Origin: Variovorax sp. J22G73
GTDB taxonomy: Bacteria; Pseudomonadota; Gammaproteobacteria; Burkholderiales; Burkholderiaceae_C
Direction of reading: 5' to 3'
Assembly (NCBI RefSeq): GCF_030317035.1
Contig: NZ_JASZYK010000005.1
Coordinates: 62,001-126,000 of the forward strand
DNA length: 64,000 nucleotides
A program made the translations under genes and the position numbers. Under the pieces are notes generated by a model. That model had not been told where the DNA came from, did no database searches, and was given only the letters and a program-made list of their open reading frames with translations. Below are positions 8,967 to 17,531 of the stretch, piece by piece; the stretch's first letter is position 1, and each line of letters begins with the position of its first letter.

Positions 8967-8984
8967 CACTAGACGACCGGTCTA
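8967..8984. promoter_or_regulatory. Candidate TetR (NemR-like) operator 1
   Basis: The 18-bp sequence cactagacgaccggtcta (8967-8984) matches 16 of 18 bases with cactagtagaccggtcta at 9664-9681. The shared core is GACCGGTC with TCTA on the right. It lies between the divergent MFS gene and the TetR-family gene at 9006, as expected for autoregulation. Confidence 0.6.
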
Positions 8985-9005
8985 TTTCATCACTAGAATT
9001 GCGCC

Positions 9006-9611
9006 ATGGTTAAGACGATCACTCCCGAATCCACCAGCGCCCGCGACAACATCCTTGCGGCGGGCCAGCGAATGATGGCGGCCAAAGGGTTCACGGCCGT
9101 CGGCCTGAATGAAATCCTGGCGTCTTCGGGCGTTCCGAAAGGCTCGTTCTATCACTACTTCAGCTCGAAGGAAGCCTACGGCGAAGCCTTGCTGGACAGC
9201 TATTTCGACGAGTACCTGGCCGAAATCGACCGGACGCTCGCCAAGCCCGGCCAGACAATGGCACAGCGCGTGATGAACTACTTCGCCGACTGGCGCGACA
9301 CGCAGTCGTTCATGGATTGCCAAGGCAAATGCCTGGCCGTGAAACTGGGCGCGGAGGTCGCGGACCTGTCCGAAGCCATGCGCCTCGCGCTGAAGAAGGG
9401 CACCGCCGGCATCACCAGCCGGTTGGCCAAGGCGCTCGAAGCCGGCATCGCGGAAAAGTCGCTCTCCATCCACGGCTCGCCCGAAGAAACCGCGCAAAGC
9501 CTTTACCAGCTGTGGCTGGGCGCCAGCGTGATGGTCAAGATCGTGCGGGACCGGGAGCCCTTCGAAGCGGCCTTGAAAACCACGCGCCAAATTCTTCACC
9601 TGACCCACTGA
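9006..9611 (+). CDS. nemR: TetR-family repressor, NemR-like electrophile sensor
   Basis: 201 aa. N-terminal TetR helix-turn-helix (about 10-58: ARDNILAAGQRMMAAKGFTAVGLNEILASSGVPKGSFYHYFSSKEAY). The C-terminal domain contains DCQGKCLAVKLGAEVADLSEAMR, which resembles E. coli NemR, where a redox-sensitive Cys in the same segment responds to reactive electrophiles and hypochlorous acid. Cys105 and Cys109 are present here. The next gene is a DJ-1/PfpI protein, and both sides of the repressor carry near-identical palindromic sites. The symbol is by similarity; the true inducer is not known. Confidence 0.85.
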   Translation: MVKTITPESTSARDNILAAGQRMMAAKGFTAVGLNEILASSGVPKGSFYHYFSSKEAYGEALLDSYFDEYLAEIDRTLAKPGQTMAQRVMNYFADWRDTQSFMDCQGKCLAVKLGAEVADLSEAMRLALKKGTAGITSRLAKALEAGIAEKSLSIHGSPEETAQSLYQLWLGASVMVKIVRDREPFEAALKTTRQILHLTH

Positions 9612-9663
9612 ACGGGGCAGGTCTGGATGCACTTCGAACCGAGGTGCTTTTTTCAGGCCGGAT

Positions 9664-9681
9664 CACTAGTAGACCGGTCTA
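9664..9681. promoter_or_regulatory. Candidate TetR (NemR-like) operator 2
   Basis: cactagtagaccggtcta, holding the perfect 12-bp palindrome TAGACCGGTCTA (9670-9681), 38 bp upstream of the DJ-1/PfpI start. A possible -10 element (taatgt, 9679-9684) overlaps its right end, so a bound repressor would block RNA polymerase. Second copy of the site at 8967-8984. Confidence 0.7.
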
Positions 9682-9718
9682 ATGTTTTTACTTATCAACT
9701 TTTTTCTGGAGAAACGAC

Positions 9719-10399
9719 ATGAAGATTCTGATGGTCCTGACCTCGCACGACGAACTCGGCAACACCGGCCGCAAGACCGGTTTCTGGCTCGAAGAGCTTG
9801 CCGCCCCTTACTACGCCTTCAAGGTGGCAGGCGCTGAAATCGTGCTGGCTTCGCCCAACGGCGGCCAGCCGCCCTTGGACCCCAAGAGCAACGAGCCTTC
9901 GTTCCAGACCGACCTGACGCGGCGCTTCGAAGCCGACGCAGAAGCTACCGCGCAACTCGCCAGCACCGTGCGCCTGGACAGCGTTTCGCAGGCCGACTTC
10001 GACACCGTTTTCTATCCGGGCGGCCATGGCCCGCTGTGGGACCTGGCGGAAGACAAGCACTCCATCGCGCTGATCGAATCGTTCATCGCTGCCGGCAAGT
10101 ACGTGGCCCTCGTGTGCCATGCGCCGGGTGTGCTGCGCCATGTGAAGCGCGCCGACGGCAAGCCGCTCGTCGAAGGCAAGAACGTGACCGGGTTCACCAA
10201 CACCGAGGAAGAGGCTGTGGGCCTGACGAAGGTCGTGCCCTTCCTGGTCGAAGACGAACTCAAGGCGAAGGGCGGGCTGTACTCGAAGGGCGCCGATTGG
10301 TCCTCGTATGTCGTGGCGGACGGCCTGCTCATCACCGGACAGAACCCCGGCTCCTCGGCCGAGGCTGCCCAGCTGCTGCTGAGCAAAGTCGCGGGCTGA
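9719..10399 (+). CDS. DJ-1/PfpI (class I glutamine amidotransferase-like) protein
   Basis: 226 aa DJ-1/PfpI-superfamily protein of the HchA/Hsp31-like group. The nucleophile elbow is LVCHAPG (Cys133, His134); Glu25/Glu26 in FWLEELAAPY and the YPGGHG loop (100-104) complete the expected site. Such proteins are glyoxalase III/methylglyoxal-detoxifying enzymes or chaperones. Shine-Dalgarno ggaga precedes ATG 9719. It sits directly behind a NemR-like repressor and its operator, which supports a role in reactive-aldehyde or quinone stress. Probably co-transcribed with the following hydrolase (71 bp gap). Confidence 0.9.
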   Translation: MKILMVLTSHDELGNTGRKTGFWLEELAAPYYAFKVAGAEIVLASPNGGQPPLDPKSNEPSFQTDLTRRFEADAEATAQLASTVRLDSVSQADFDTVFYPGGHGPLWDLAEDKHSIALIESFIAAGKYVALVCHAPGVLRHVKRADGKPLVEGKNVTGFTNTEEEAVGLTKVVPFLVEDELKAKGGLYSKGADWSSYVVADGLLITGQNPGSSAEAAQLLLSKVAG

Positions 10400-10470
10400 G
10401 ACCCGCGCTCCTTCGCACTTTTCCTGACTTCCCGACTTCAACCCTCACCGACATCCACCGGAGCTTTCCC

Positions 10471-11232
10471 ATGAACATTCGCAACGCGCTTTCATCCGTC
10501 GCACTCGCCACCGCAGCCTTGCTCGGCGGCAACGCGGTCGCAGCCGACCTTCCTTCGGTCGTTCTCGTGCACGGCGCCTTCGCCGACGGCTCCGACTGGG
10601 CCAAGGTGATTCCGCTGCTGCAGGCCAAGGGCATCCACGTGACCGCCGTGCAGAACGGCCTCGAGTCGCTCGCCGGCGACGTCGCGGCCACGCGCCGCGC
10701 CATCGACAACCAGAAGGGCAAGGTGGTGCTGGTCGGCCACTCGTGGGGCGGCACCGTGATCACCGAGGCGGGCGACAACGACAAGGTGGCCGGGCTGGTC
10801 TACGTGGCGGCCTTCGCGCCGGACGCGGGCCAGTCGTCCGCCGAACTGGGCAAGGACTACCCGCCGTCGCCGGGCGCCAAGCGGCTGGTGCCCGACGCCA
10901 AGGGCTGGCTCACGCTGCCGCCCCAGGCCGTCGCCGAAGACTTCGCGCCGGACGTGCCGCGCGCGCAGGCCGCGGTCATGGCCGTGACGCAAGGTCCGCT
11001 GCAGGCCAAGGCCCTCGAAGACAAGACGACCGTGGCCGCGTGGAAGACGCGCCCCTCGTGGTTCATCGTGAGCGCCAACGACCGCATCATCTCGCCCGAC
11101 CTGGAGCGCGCCATGGCCAGGAAGATCGGTGCGACCACGACGACATTGCCGACCAGCCATGTGCCGCAACAGTCGCGCCCCAAGGAGGTCGCGGCCGTGA
11201 TCATCGCGGCGGTCAACGCCAGCGCGAAGTGA
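10471..11232 (+). CDS. Exported alpha/beta hydrolase
   Basis: 253 aa. Sec signal peptide of about 25 residues ending AVAAD, then an alpha/beta-hydrolase domain: oxyanion region VLVHGAFADGSDW, nucleophile elbow GHSWGG (Ser91), acid Asp in SANDRIIS, and His in TSHVPQ. This is the small salicylate-esterase / EstC-like type often found in stress-induced operons. Start ATG 10471 was chosen because the signal peptide begins there; the long open upstream extension is a composition artefact. Likely third gene of the NemR-controlled unit. Substrate unknown. Confidence 0.85.
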   Translation: MNIRNALSSVALATAALLGGNAVAADLPSVVLVHGAFADGSDWAKVIPLLQAKGIHVTAVQNGLESLAGDVAATRRAIDNQKGKVVLVGHSWGGTVITEAGDNDKVAGLVYVAAFAPDAGQSSAELGKDYPPSPGAKRLVPDAKGWLTLPPQAVAEDFAPDVPRAQAAVMAVTQGPLQAKALEDKTTVAAWKTRPSWFIVSANDRIISPDLERAMARKIGATTTTLPTSHVPQQSRPKEVAAVIIAAVNASAK

Positions 11233-11334
11233 CAGCTCGGCAGAGGGCGGCGGAGATCGGCGTCGGCGCCTCGGCGCTGATCCCGCGAGCCATCGACTGA
11301 AGCCAACCCCAGTCCAACGAGCGAGCTCGACGCC

Positions 11335-12606
11335 ATGTCTTCCAGCACGACCCACACCATCGCGCCGACACCGTTCGGCTGGCGCACGGCGCCCAACCGA
11401 ACGGCGAGCGCCGCGACCGCAACGCCAACCCCTTCGGCCATGACGCTCGCGGCCGCCATCGCGTGCATCGTGCTGGTGGCCATGGACTTGCGCCCCGGCA
11501 TCGTTTCCATCGGCCCGATGCTGGAGCAGATCCGCGGCGAGTTCGGAATCTCGAACACGCAGGCCTCCTTGCTGACCGTGATTCCGAACGTGCTCATGGG
11601 GCTGCTGGCATTGCCTACCCCGTGGCTGGCGCGCCGTTTCGGCCGCGACCGCGTGATCCTGGCCGCGCTGGCGGTGCTGGGCGTTGCCACGCTGCTCAGG
11701 GCCTTCGTGGGAACGACGGCCCTGCTGCTCGTCACCACGGCCGGCGTGGGCGCGGGCATCGCCATCGCCGGCGCGTTGATCTCGGGTTTCGTGAAGGCCC
11801 GGTTCCCACGGCACGTGTCCCTGCTGATGGGCCTGTACGCCATGTCGCTCGGGCTGGGCAGCACCCTTGCCGCGGCCATCACCGGTCCGCTGGCGGCGCA
11901 TGGCGGCGGCTGGCGCCTGGGCACCGGGTTCTGGGCATTGCCGGGCCTGACCGCCATTGCCGCGTGGCTGTACGTGGCCCGCTCGGAACGCCGGCTGCCT
12001 GCGCAACCCGTTGCGCTTGCAGATGCCGTCCATGCGCATCCGGCGCGTTCATCGAAGGCGTGGCGGGTGGCCTTCTACTTCGCGACCAACAACTTCCTGT
12101 TCTTCGGGTTGCTCTCCTGGCTCGCGCCGATGTACCGGGAGTTCGGCGCCACGCACACCACCACGGTGCTGGCGCTCGCGAGTTTCACGACGACCTTCAT
12201 GCTGGCCAATCCGCTGCCTGCGCTGCTCGGCAAGACAGACGACCGCAGAGGGGTGGTCGGCCTGTTCGCGGGCATCGCACTGGCGGGGCTGTGCGCGATG
12301 GCCGTTGCGCCCAACCTTGTGCCGCTGGTCACCATTCCCCTGATCGCAGGCGGCATCGGTGGCTCCTTCGCCCTGGGCATGACCCTGCCGCTGGACCACA
12401 CGTCGAGCGCCGACGAAGCCAATTCGTGGACGTCGTTCGTGCTGTTCATCGGTTACCTGCTGGGCGCGTTGGGGCCGCTCACGCTCGGGCTGCTGCGCGA
12501 CCTGACGGGGAGCTTTCATGTGGCCGTCTGGGCGCTGGTGGCCGCGGGCACGCTGATGTTTTTACTGGCGCCTTTCCTGGCGCCGAACAGGCCGCGGCCT
12601 GCTTGA
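11335..12606 (+). CDS. CynX/NimT-family MFS transporter
   Basis: 423 aa inner-membrane protein with about 12 membrane segments. The segment AMDLRPGIVSIGPMLEQIR followed by LTVIPNVLMGLLALPTPWLARRFGRDRVI is characteristic of the CynX/NimT (cyanate or 2-nitroimidazole transporter) branch of the MFS. The first 35 residues are hydrophilic and may be overlong; ATG codons nearer 11440 are possible. Convergent with the AraC-type gene at 12655. Substrate cannot be read from sequence. Confidence 0.88.
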   Translation: MSSSTTHTIAPTPFGWRTAPNRTASAATATPTPSAMTLAAAIACIVLVAMDLRPGIVSIGPMLEQIRGEFGISNTQASLLTVIPNVLMGLLALPTPWLARRFGRDRVILAALAVLGVATLLRAFVGTTALLLVTTAGVGAGIAIAGALISGFVKARFPRHVSLLMGLYAMSLGLGSTLAAAITGPLAAHGGGWRLGTGFWALPGLTAIAAWLYVARSERRLPAQPVALADAVHAHPARSSKAWRVAFYFATNNFLFFGLLSWLAPMYREFGATHTTTVLALASFTTTFMLANPLPALLGKTDDRRGVVGLFAGIALAGLCAMAVAPNLVPLVTIPLIAGGIGGSFALGMTLPLDHTSSADEANSWTSFVLFIGYLLGALGPLTLGLLRDLTGSFHVAVWALVAAGTLMFLLAPFLAPNRPRPA

Positions 12607-12654
12607 TCGGGTGCACCTGCACCGAATGCACTGTTCGCTCGCCCGTCCGATACC

Positions 12655-13686
12655 TCACATGACCGGAACGCGCCCCTCGCGCGCCGCCTTGCGCAGGCCT
12701 TGCGGCGTGATGCCGAAGTGCCGCTTGAACGCGGTGCTGAAGTTGGCCGCGTGGCCATAGCCGACTTCCAGCGCCACCTCGGTGATGCTCATGCGCCCGG
12801 CCTCCAGCAGCGAGCGCGCCCGCGCCAGCCGGGCCTGGGCGACGTACGCGAACAGCGCGACCCCGAAGGCCTGGCGAAAGCGTCGTGCCAGGCGGCTCTC
12901 GCTGAGGCCGAAGCGCCGCGCCAGCGCTTGCATGTCGAAGGCTTGGTCGAGGTTCGCGTCGATGTAGTGCTTGACCGGCGCCAGCCCTTCCCGTGCATGG
13001 ATCGCTTGCTGCGCCTGAAGCGTCTGCATGTCGGGTGCGTAGGACCCGCAAGGCGCGTCACGGTCCTCCAGCCGGCTCGTCAGAAAGCCGTGCAGCAGCT
13101 CGAAGGCCTTGCCCTCCGCGTACATGCCGCGAAACGCGTCGTCGCGCGCGTCGTCGAGCAGGGCGGCGGCAATGTCGTGCTGGGCCGGCGCCAGCGGAAA
13201 GCGCAGCAGCTCGAAGTGCGCAGGCGTCGACTGTACGAAGGCGCCGAACGGTCCGTGCAAATGCTGCTGCGCGGCCAGCCCCAGCTCTTCGACCAGGAAG
13301 CTGCGCGAGCAGCACAGCGTGACCGAGCGCTCGTGCACTTCGCTGGCAAACACTTCTTCCTTGGTTGAGCCGGGCGGCTGCAGCAGCGTGCTGACGCTCA
13401 TGGCGTGCACCGTCTGCGTGGCGCGGGCGTCGGGCTGGCCGACCTGGCTCTCGCCTTCGAGCCTGAAGTGCAGCTTGATGAAGTCGCCGCTGCGGTAGAC
13501 CTCGCGGCTGTGTTCCACATGCCTTACGTGGCCGATGGCAAGGTAGAAGCCCGGACGAAACGAAAGGAACTCGCGCCGTCCCTGCGCCGCCCGCCCCGTG
13601 GGCGTGACCGTGAGGCCCTGCGTGCGCCCCCAGCTGCGCGCCGATTCGAGCGCGTAGGCGGAAGGCAGGCTGAACGGCATGTCCAT
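12655..13686 (-). CDS. AraC-family transcriptional regulator
   Basis: 343 aa. The N-terminal two thirds form an AraC-binding-2-type sensor (FRPGFYLAIGHVRHVEHSREVYRSGDFIKLHFRLEGES). The C-terminal 100 residues hold two helix-turn-helix units: FDMQALARRFGLSESRLARRFRQAFGVALFAYVAQARLARARSLL and ITEVALEVGYGHAANFSTAFKRHFGITPQGLR. Start at ATG 13686 (MDMPF). It follows the DUF2817 unit by about 50 bp on the same strand and is convergent with the MFS gene, so its target could be either. Confidence 0.9.
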   Translation of the reverse strand: MDMPFSLPSAYALESARSWGRTQGLTVTPTGRAAQGRREFLSFRPGFYLAIGHVRHVEHSREVYRSGDFIKLHFRLEGESQVGQPDARATQTVHAMSVSTLLQPPGSTKEEVFASEVHERSVTLCCSRSFLVEELGLAAQQHLHGPFGAFVQSTPAHFELLRFPLAPAQHDIAAALLDDARDDAFRGMYAEGKAFELLHGFLTSRLEDRDAPCGSYAPDMQTLQAQQAIHAREGLAPVKHYIDANLDQAFDMQALARRFGLSESRLARRFRQAFGVALFAYVAQARLARARSLLEAGRMSITEVALEVGYGHAANFSTAFKRHFGITPQGLRKAAREGRVPVM

Positions 13687-13738
13687 GTGCGGAGTCCTCG
13701 GTCCTGGTTGACGAGGGTCGCAAGCATACGCCCGCACT

Positions 13739-14830
13739 TCAGGTCGTGTGCGGCCTGCGCGAGAGAAAACGCAGCGCCCGTTCGATGACCTGGCGCGACT
13801 GGTCGACAAGGCTTTGCTGCCAGGCCGTATCGGCCGGATAGAAGAATTCGAGCAGTTCGCGCCGCACCGCGGACAACCGCGCGCGGCCCGCGCCCGCGGC
13901 CCATTCGCGCTGGTCGCGCACCAGCAGCTCCAGCATGCGCTGCGGCCGGCCGGTGCCGAACTCCAGCACCGCGGCTGTCACCCGCGCATGTGCCAGCGTG
14001 CGCTCGTAGCCCGGCGTGGTGTGGCCGGTGACGGGCGCGAAGTCTTCGGGCGCGTCGCTTTCGTGCACGGCCACCACCCAGGGGCCGAACGCCTCGCGCA
14101 TGCGCGCCAGGTCCGCGCCCTGCTGCAGCGCGACGATCGAGCCGTAGCTGTAGGGGCCCAGGCCGGTGTGGTAATCGACCAGGCACACCTCGCTGGCCCC
14201 GGCCGCGTGCTTGCGCAGCACCGCCTCGATGGTCTTGCGCGACCACGTCGGCGCCTGTCCGCCGAAACCCATGCCGTGCGGCACCGTGTACTGGCCGGCC
14301 ATCAACGCGTTGTAGAGCGCGTCGTTGCCGCGTGCGTGCGCGAAGTCCGCCAGCATCGCGTCGCCACGCGCAGCGGCGTCGGCATCGTCGGGATCGAGGT
14401 CGAGGGCCGCATGCAGCGCCGCGTAGGCCGGCGAGGGCGGCAGCACCGAATGGTCGATGAAGTTGCGGCACAGGTCGACGTTGTCTTCCGTATAGCGCCG
14501 CAGCCACGACGCGCCCCACGGGTTGATGGCGTGCACCAGCACCACGGCGGTGTCGCGCGGCAGCGCGTCGGCGGCGTGCGTCAGCAGCCAGTCGAGCTGG
14601 CAGCCCGCGCCGGCGAACAGCTCCACGCCGTGCACACCCGAGGTCAGCACCAGCAGGCGCTCGGCGTCGTCCGGGCCGATGCGCACCACGTCGGTCGCCA
14701 GCGTTTCGCCGTGCGCGCCGGCCAGCGGATGCACGTGGGTTTGCGGGGCCAGCCCGCGCAGCGTGCAGGCGGCCAGGAACTTGGCGCGCGCCGTGGCGAA
14801 GTCGGCGCTGAACAGGGTGTCGGGGTGCAT
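13739..14830 (-). CDS. DUF2817 / M14-like metallocarboxypeptidase-family protein
   Basis: 363 aa. Zinc-hydrolase-like residues: His and Glu in TSGVHGVE, His in DYHTGLGPY, and Glu in LEFGTG, as in M14/succinylglutamate-desuccinylase-like folds. No signal peptide, so cytoplasmic. ATG 14830 chosen; it lies 5 bp after the stop of the upstream Bug binding protein, so translation is likely coupled. A clear paralogue is at 40325-41482 (shared ARAKFL, LATDVV, SGVHGVE, HTGLGPY). The family has no firmly established reaction. Amide or peptide cleavage is an inference; here it may act on what the upstream binding protein helps import. Confidence 0.87.
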   Translation of the reverse strand: MHPDTLFSADFATARAKFLAACTLRGLAPQTHVHPLAGAHGETLATDVVRIGPDDAERLLVLTSGVHGVELFAGAGCQLDWLLTHAADALPRDTAVVLVHAINPWGASWLRRYTEDNVDLCRNFIDHSVLPPSPAYAALHAALDLDPDDADAAARGDAMLADFAHARGNDALYNALMAGQYTVPHGMGFGGQAPTWSRKTIEAVLRKHAAGASEVCLVDYHTGLGPYSYGSIVALQQGADLARMREAFGPWVVAVHESDAPEDFAPVTGHTTPGYERTLAHARVTAAVLEFGTGRPQRMLELLVRDQREWAAGAGRARLSAVRRELLEFFYPADTAWQQSLVDQSRQVIERALRFLSRRPHTT

Positions 14831-14835
14831 CGTCG

Positions 14836-15825
14836 TCAGTCGATCTGAAAGCCGGACTCGCGAATGATCGGCTGCCACAGCGCCAGTTCGCTGCGCACCG
14901 CGTCATGCAGCTGTTGCGGCGTGCTGGGCGCGGTGTCGAAGCCGGCGGTGGTCAGGTTGGCCGTCGTGGCCGGCAGGGCGGCCACCTCGATGACGGCCGC
15001 GTTGATGCGATCGATGAAGGCCTGCGGCGTGCCCGGCGGCGCGAACAGGCCGACCCAGCTCGAGCTGCCCAGCGACTTGTAGCCGAGCTCGCCGAAGGTC
15101 GGCACCTCGGGCACGGAGGCGCTGCGCCGCGGCCCGGTCACGGCAAGGATGCGGATCTTGCCCGTCTTGTGCGACGTGACGAAGCCGCCCAGCGCGTCGA
15201 TGCCGGCCGGCACCTGGTTGCCGATCAGGTCGGCCAGCAGCGGCGCGCCGCCCTTGTACGGCACCGGCAGCAGCTCGACGCCTTCCTGCTTGCCGACCAC
15301 GTAGCCCACGAAATGCGGCGAGCTGCCCGCGGCCGGAATGCCGAAGCTGCGCGCCTGCGGATGCGCCTTCGCCAGCGCGATGTATTCCTTCACGCTGCGC
15401 GCCGGCTGCTCGGCGCTCACGGCCAGCGCCACTTCGAAGGTGGCGAGCCGCGCCACCGGCGCGAAGTCTTTCACCGGGTCGTAGCGCACCGTGCGCGAGG
15501 TCAGCGGCAGGGTCGAGAACATGTGGCTGTTGCCCAGCAGCAGCGCGCTGCCGTCGGGGCGCAGCGCGCGAAACTGGTCGGCCGCGAGCTGGCCGCCCGC
15601 CCCGGGCTTGTTGTCCACGATGACGTTGATGCCCAGGCGCTTCTGCAGGCCCTCGGCGTAGATGCGCGCCACCGCGTCGGCCGTGCCGCCGGCCGGGTAG
15701 CCGACCACGAGCCGTATCGTGCGCGGCAGTTCCGGCGCGGCGGCCTGCGCGCCGGCAAGGCGCGGCAGCAGGGCACCGGCGAGCGCACCGGCGGGCAACA
15801 GGGACAGGAGGGCGCGTCGCTTCAT
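14836..15825 (-). CDS. Bug-family (tripartite tricarboxylate) substrate-binding protein
   Basis: 329 aa periplasmic solute receptor. Signal peptide in residues 1-27 (MKRRALLSLLPAGALAGALL, ending AGA), then the Bug core: RTIRLVVGYPAGGTADAVAR, VIVDNKPGAGGQLAADQ, VPYKGGAPLLADLIGNQV, VPTFGELGYK. Start ATG 15825. These receptors bind carboxylates or amino-acid-like ligands; no TctA/TctB membrane partners are in the window, so it is an orphan receptor, as is usual in Comamonadaceae. It lies between a dehydratase and a DUF2817 hydrolase, which suggests the ligand is a substrate of this unit. Confidence 0.93.
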   Translation of the reverse strand: MKRRALLSLLPAGALAGALLPRLAGAQAAAPELPRTIRLVVGYPAGGTADAVARIYAEGLQKRLGINVIVDNKPGAGGQLAADQFRALRPDGSALLLGNSHMFSTLPLTSRTVRYDPVKDFAPVARLATFEVALAVSAEQPARSVKEYIALAKAHPQARSFGIPAAGSSPHFVGYVVGKQEGVELLPVPYKGGAPLLADLIGNQVPAGIDALGGFVTSHKTGKIRILAVTGPRRSASVPEVPTFGELGYKSLGSSSWVGLFAPPGTPQAFIDRINAAVIEVAALPATTANLTTAGFDTAPSTPQQLHDAVRSELALWQPIIRESGFQID

Positions 15826-15902
15826 CGGGGTAGCTCCAAGGGGAAAAACAAAAGGGAGGCGGGCGCTTGCGCGGCGCACGCTTGCTCGCGGTCTGCGCGT
15901 GC

Positions 15903-16910
15903 TCAGGCCGCGAGCAAGCGTTCGCCGCGCGCCAGTTGCTGCGCGAAGGTGTCCGCGTCGATGTTGGCGCCGCACACGATGAGCCCGGTGCGCGCGCCGC
16001 GCAGTTCTTCGCGCAGTGGCCCCAGCAGCGCGGCCAGCGCGGTGGCGCCCGCGGGCTCGACGGCCAGCTTGGCGTCGCGGAACATGACCGCCATCGCGCG
16101 GCAGATCTCGTCGTCGCTCACCGTCACGATGCGCTCCATGTGGCGACGGCACAGGCCGTAGGCCATGGGCAGCGTCATGGGCGGCGCCAGGCTGTCGGCG
16201 ATGGTCGACAGCTTGTCCATGCGCTGCGGCGAGCCGGCCTCGAAGCTGCGGCGCATCACGTCGGCGCCCTCGGGCTCGACACCGATCACGCGGCACGACG
16301 GCAGCATCTTGCGAATGGCCGTGGCCACCCCGCTGGCCAGCCCGCCGCCGCCCACCGCGACCAGCACCACGTCGAGCGCCGGTGCCTGCTCGGCGAACTC
16401 GAGGCCCAGCGTGGCGGTGCCCAGCGACACAGATTCGCCCTCAAAGGGATGGATGAAGCTGCGCTGCTCGTCGCGCACCAGCGCCTCGGCCATGGCGAAG
16501 CCGGTGGCGCCGTCGGGCGCGACCAGCAGCTCGGCGCCGTACGAGCGCGCCAGCGCCGCACGCGCCGGATTGGCCGACGCCTGGATCACGATCTTCGCGT
16601 TCACGCCCGCTTCGCGCGCCGCGAAGGCGGCGGCCACCGCGTGGTTGCCGGCGCTCACGGCCGTGATGCCGAGCGCCTTCTGCGCGGGCGTGAGGCGACG
16701 CACCGAGTTCAGCGCGCCGCGCGCCTTGAAGGTGCCGGTGCGCTGGAACAGCTCCAGCTTCATGACGACATCGGCACGGCCGATGAGGCGCTCGACCGTG
16801 GCGCCATGCAGCGGCGCGACGGGCGTGCGCAGCAGCGCGTCGGCGTTCGCGCGCGCGGTGTCGCGGATGGCGTCGAGGTCGAGGTCGGGGAGTGCGGCGG
16901 AGGTGGTCAT
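15903..16910 (-). CDS. Threonine/serine dehydratase-like PLP enzyme
   Basis: 335 aa fold-type II pyridoxal-phosphate enzyme. Lys62 in GTFKARGALN is the Schiff-base lysine; SAGNHAVA holds the substrate loop and VGGGGLASG the phosphate-binding glycines. Related to IlvA/TdcB and hydroxy-aspartate dehydratases, which deaminate hydroxy-amino acids to keto acids plus ammonia. No C-terminal ACT domain, so the catabolic type. ATG 16910 chosen: it leaves 4 bp to the RidA stop. The immediate upstream RidA gene fits, since RidA hydrolyses the enamine/imine intermediates such enzymes release. Confidence 0.9.
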   Translation of the reverse strand: MTTSAALPDLDLDAIRDTARANADALLRTPVAPLHGATVERLIGRADVVMKLELFQRTGTFKARGALNSVRRLTPAQKALGITAVSAGNHAVAAAFAAREAGVNAKIVIQASANPARAALARSYGAELLVAPDGATGFAMAEALVRDEQRSFIHPFEGESVSLGTATLGLEFAEQAPALDVVLVAVGGGGLASGVATAIRKMLPSCRVIGVEPEGADVMRRSFEAGSPQRMDKLSTIADSLAPPMTLPMAYGLCRRHMERIVTVSDDEICRAMAVMFRDAKLAVEPAGATALAALLGPLREELRGARTGLIVCGANIDADTFAQQLARGERLLAA

Positions 16911-16914
16911 GGCA

Positions 16915-17328
16915 TCAGTCCTTGGGGGCGCCGACATTGCGGGCGATGGCTTCGATCTCGACCAGCGCGCCCGGCATCATCAGGTCGGCGCGCACCGTGG
17001 AGCGCGCCGGGGCCGGGGCTTGCGTGGCGGCGAAGACCGCGGCGTAGCTCTCGTTGAATTCGGGAAAGTCGGCGACCTGGCCGAGCCACACCGTGGTCTT
17101 GACGACGTCCGCCAGGGCCAGTCCTTCGGCCTGCAGGATGCCGTCGATGCGCGCCAGGCAACGCCGTGTCTGCTCGCCGACGGTGTCGCCCGCGATGCGC
17201 AGGTGGTCGTCGAACGCCATCTGGCCGCTGACGAACACCCAGTCGCCCTCGCGGCGGGCGGATGAGAAATATGGAGCCAGCGGGCGTGGCGCGCTGTCGG
17301 CGGAGGCGGGCGTGTCGGCAAGAGGCAT
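16915..17328 (-). CDS. RidA-family enamine/imine deaminase
   Basis: 137 aa RidA/YjgF/Rid protein, of ordinary length. Motifs: WVFVSGQMAFDDH, VKTTVWLGQVADFPEFNESYAAVF, the substrate-binding Arg in PARSTVRADLMMPGALVEIEAIA. Hydrolyses reactive 2-aminoacrylate-type imines. First gene of a four-gene minus-strand unit (RidA, dehydratase, Bug receptor, DUF2817). ATG 17328 chosen; the preceding open frame lacks conserved sequence. Divergent from the esterase lipoprotein (203 bp gap, in which I see only short direct repeats of ctttgcgcg). Confidence 0.92.
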   Translation of the reverse strand: MPLADTPASADSAPRPLAPYFSSARREGDWVFVSGQMAFDDHLRIAGDTVGEQTRRCLARIDGILQAEGLALADVVKTTVWLGQVADFPEFNESYAAVFAATQAPAPARSTVRADLMMPGALVEIEAIARNVGAPKD

Positions 17329-17531
17329 GGGTGCCAGTCTAGGGAAGGGGCTGGAAAAAATCCTTTGCGCGGCGCTCGGATTTCTTTGCGCGCGGGGCAA
17401 GAACTGCTCAGGGTTTACGCGGTGGACGGCGAGGACACCGCGCTCACCCCGCCGGTATGCGCGCCTGACATTGATCCCGCGAGGCATCGCGCAAAGACTC
17501 CGCTGTCATCAACGACAACAACGGAGACACC

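Noticed and set aside
8894..8969. 25-residue N-terminal extension of the MFS transporter from GTG 8969
   Set aside because: The start codon touches the predicted repressor operator and the added residues are hydrophilic; a start near 8894 fits MFS N-termini better.
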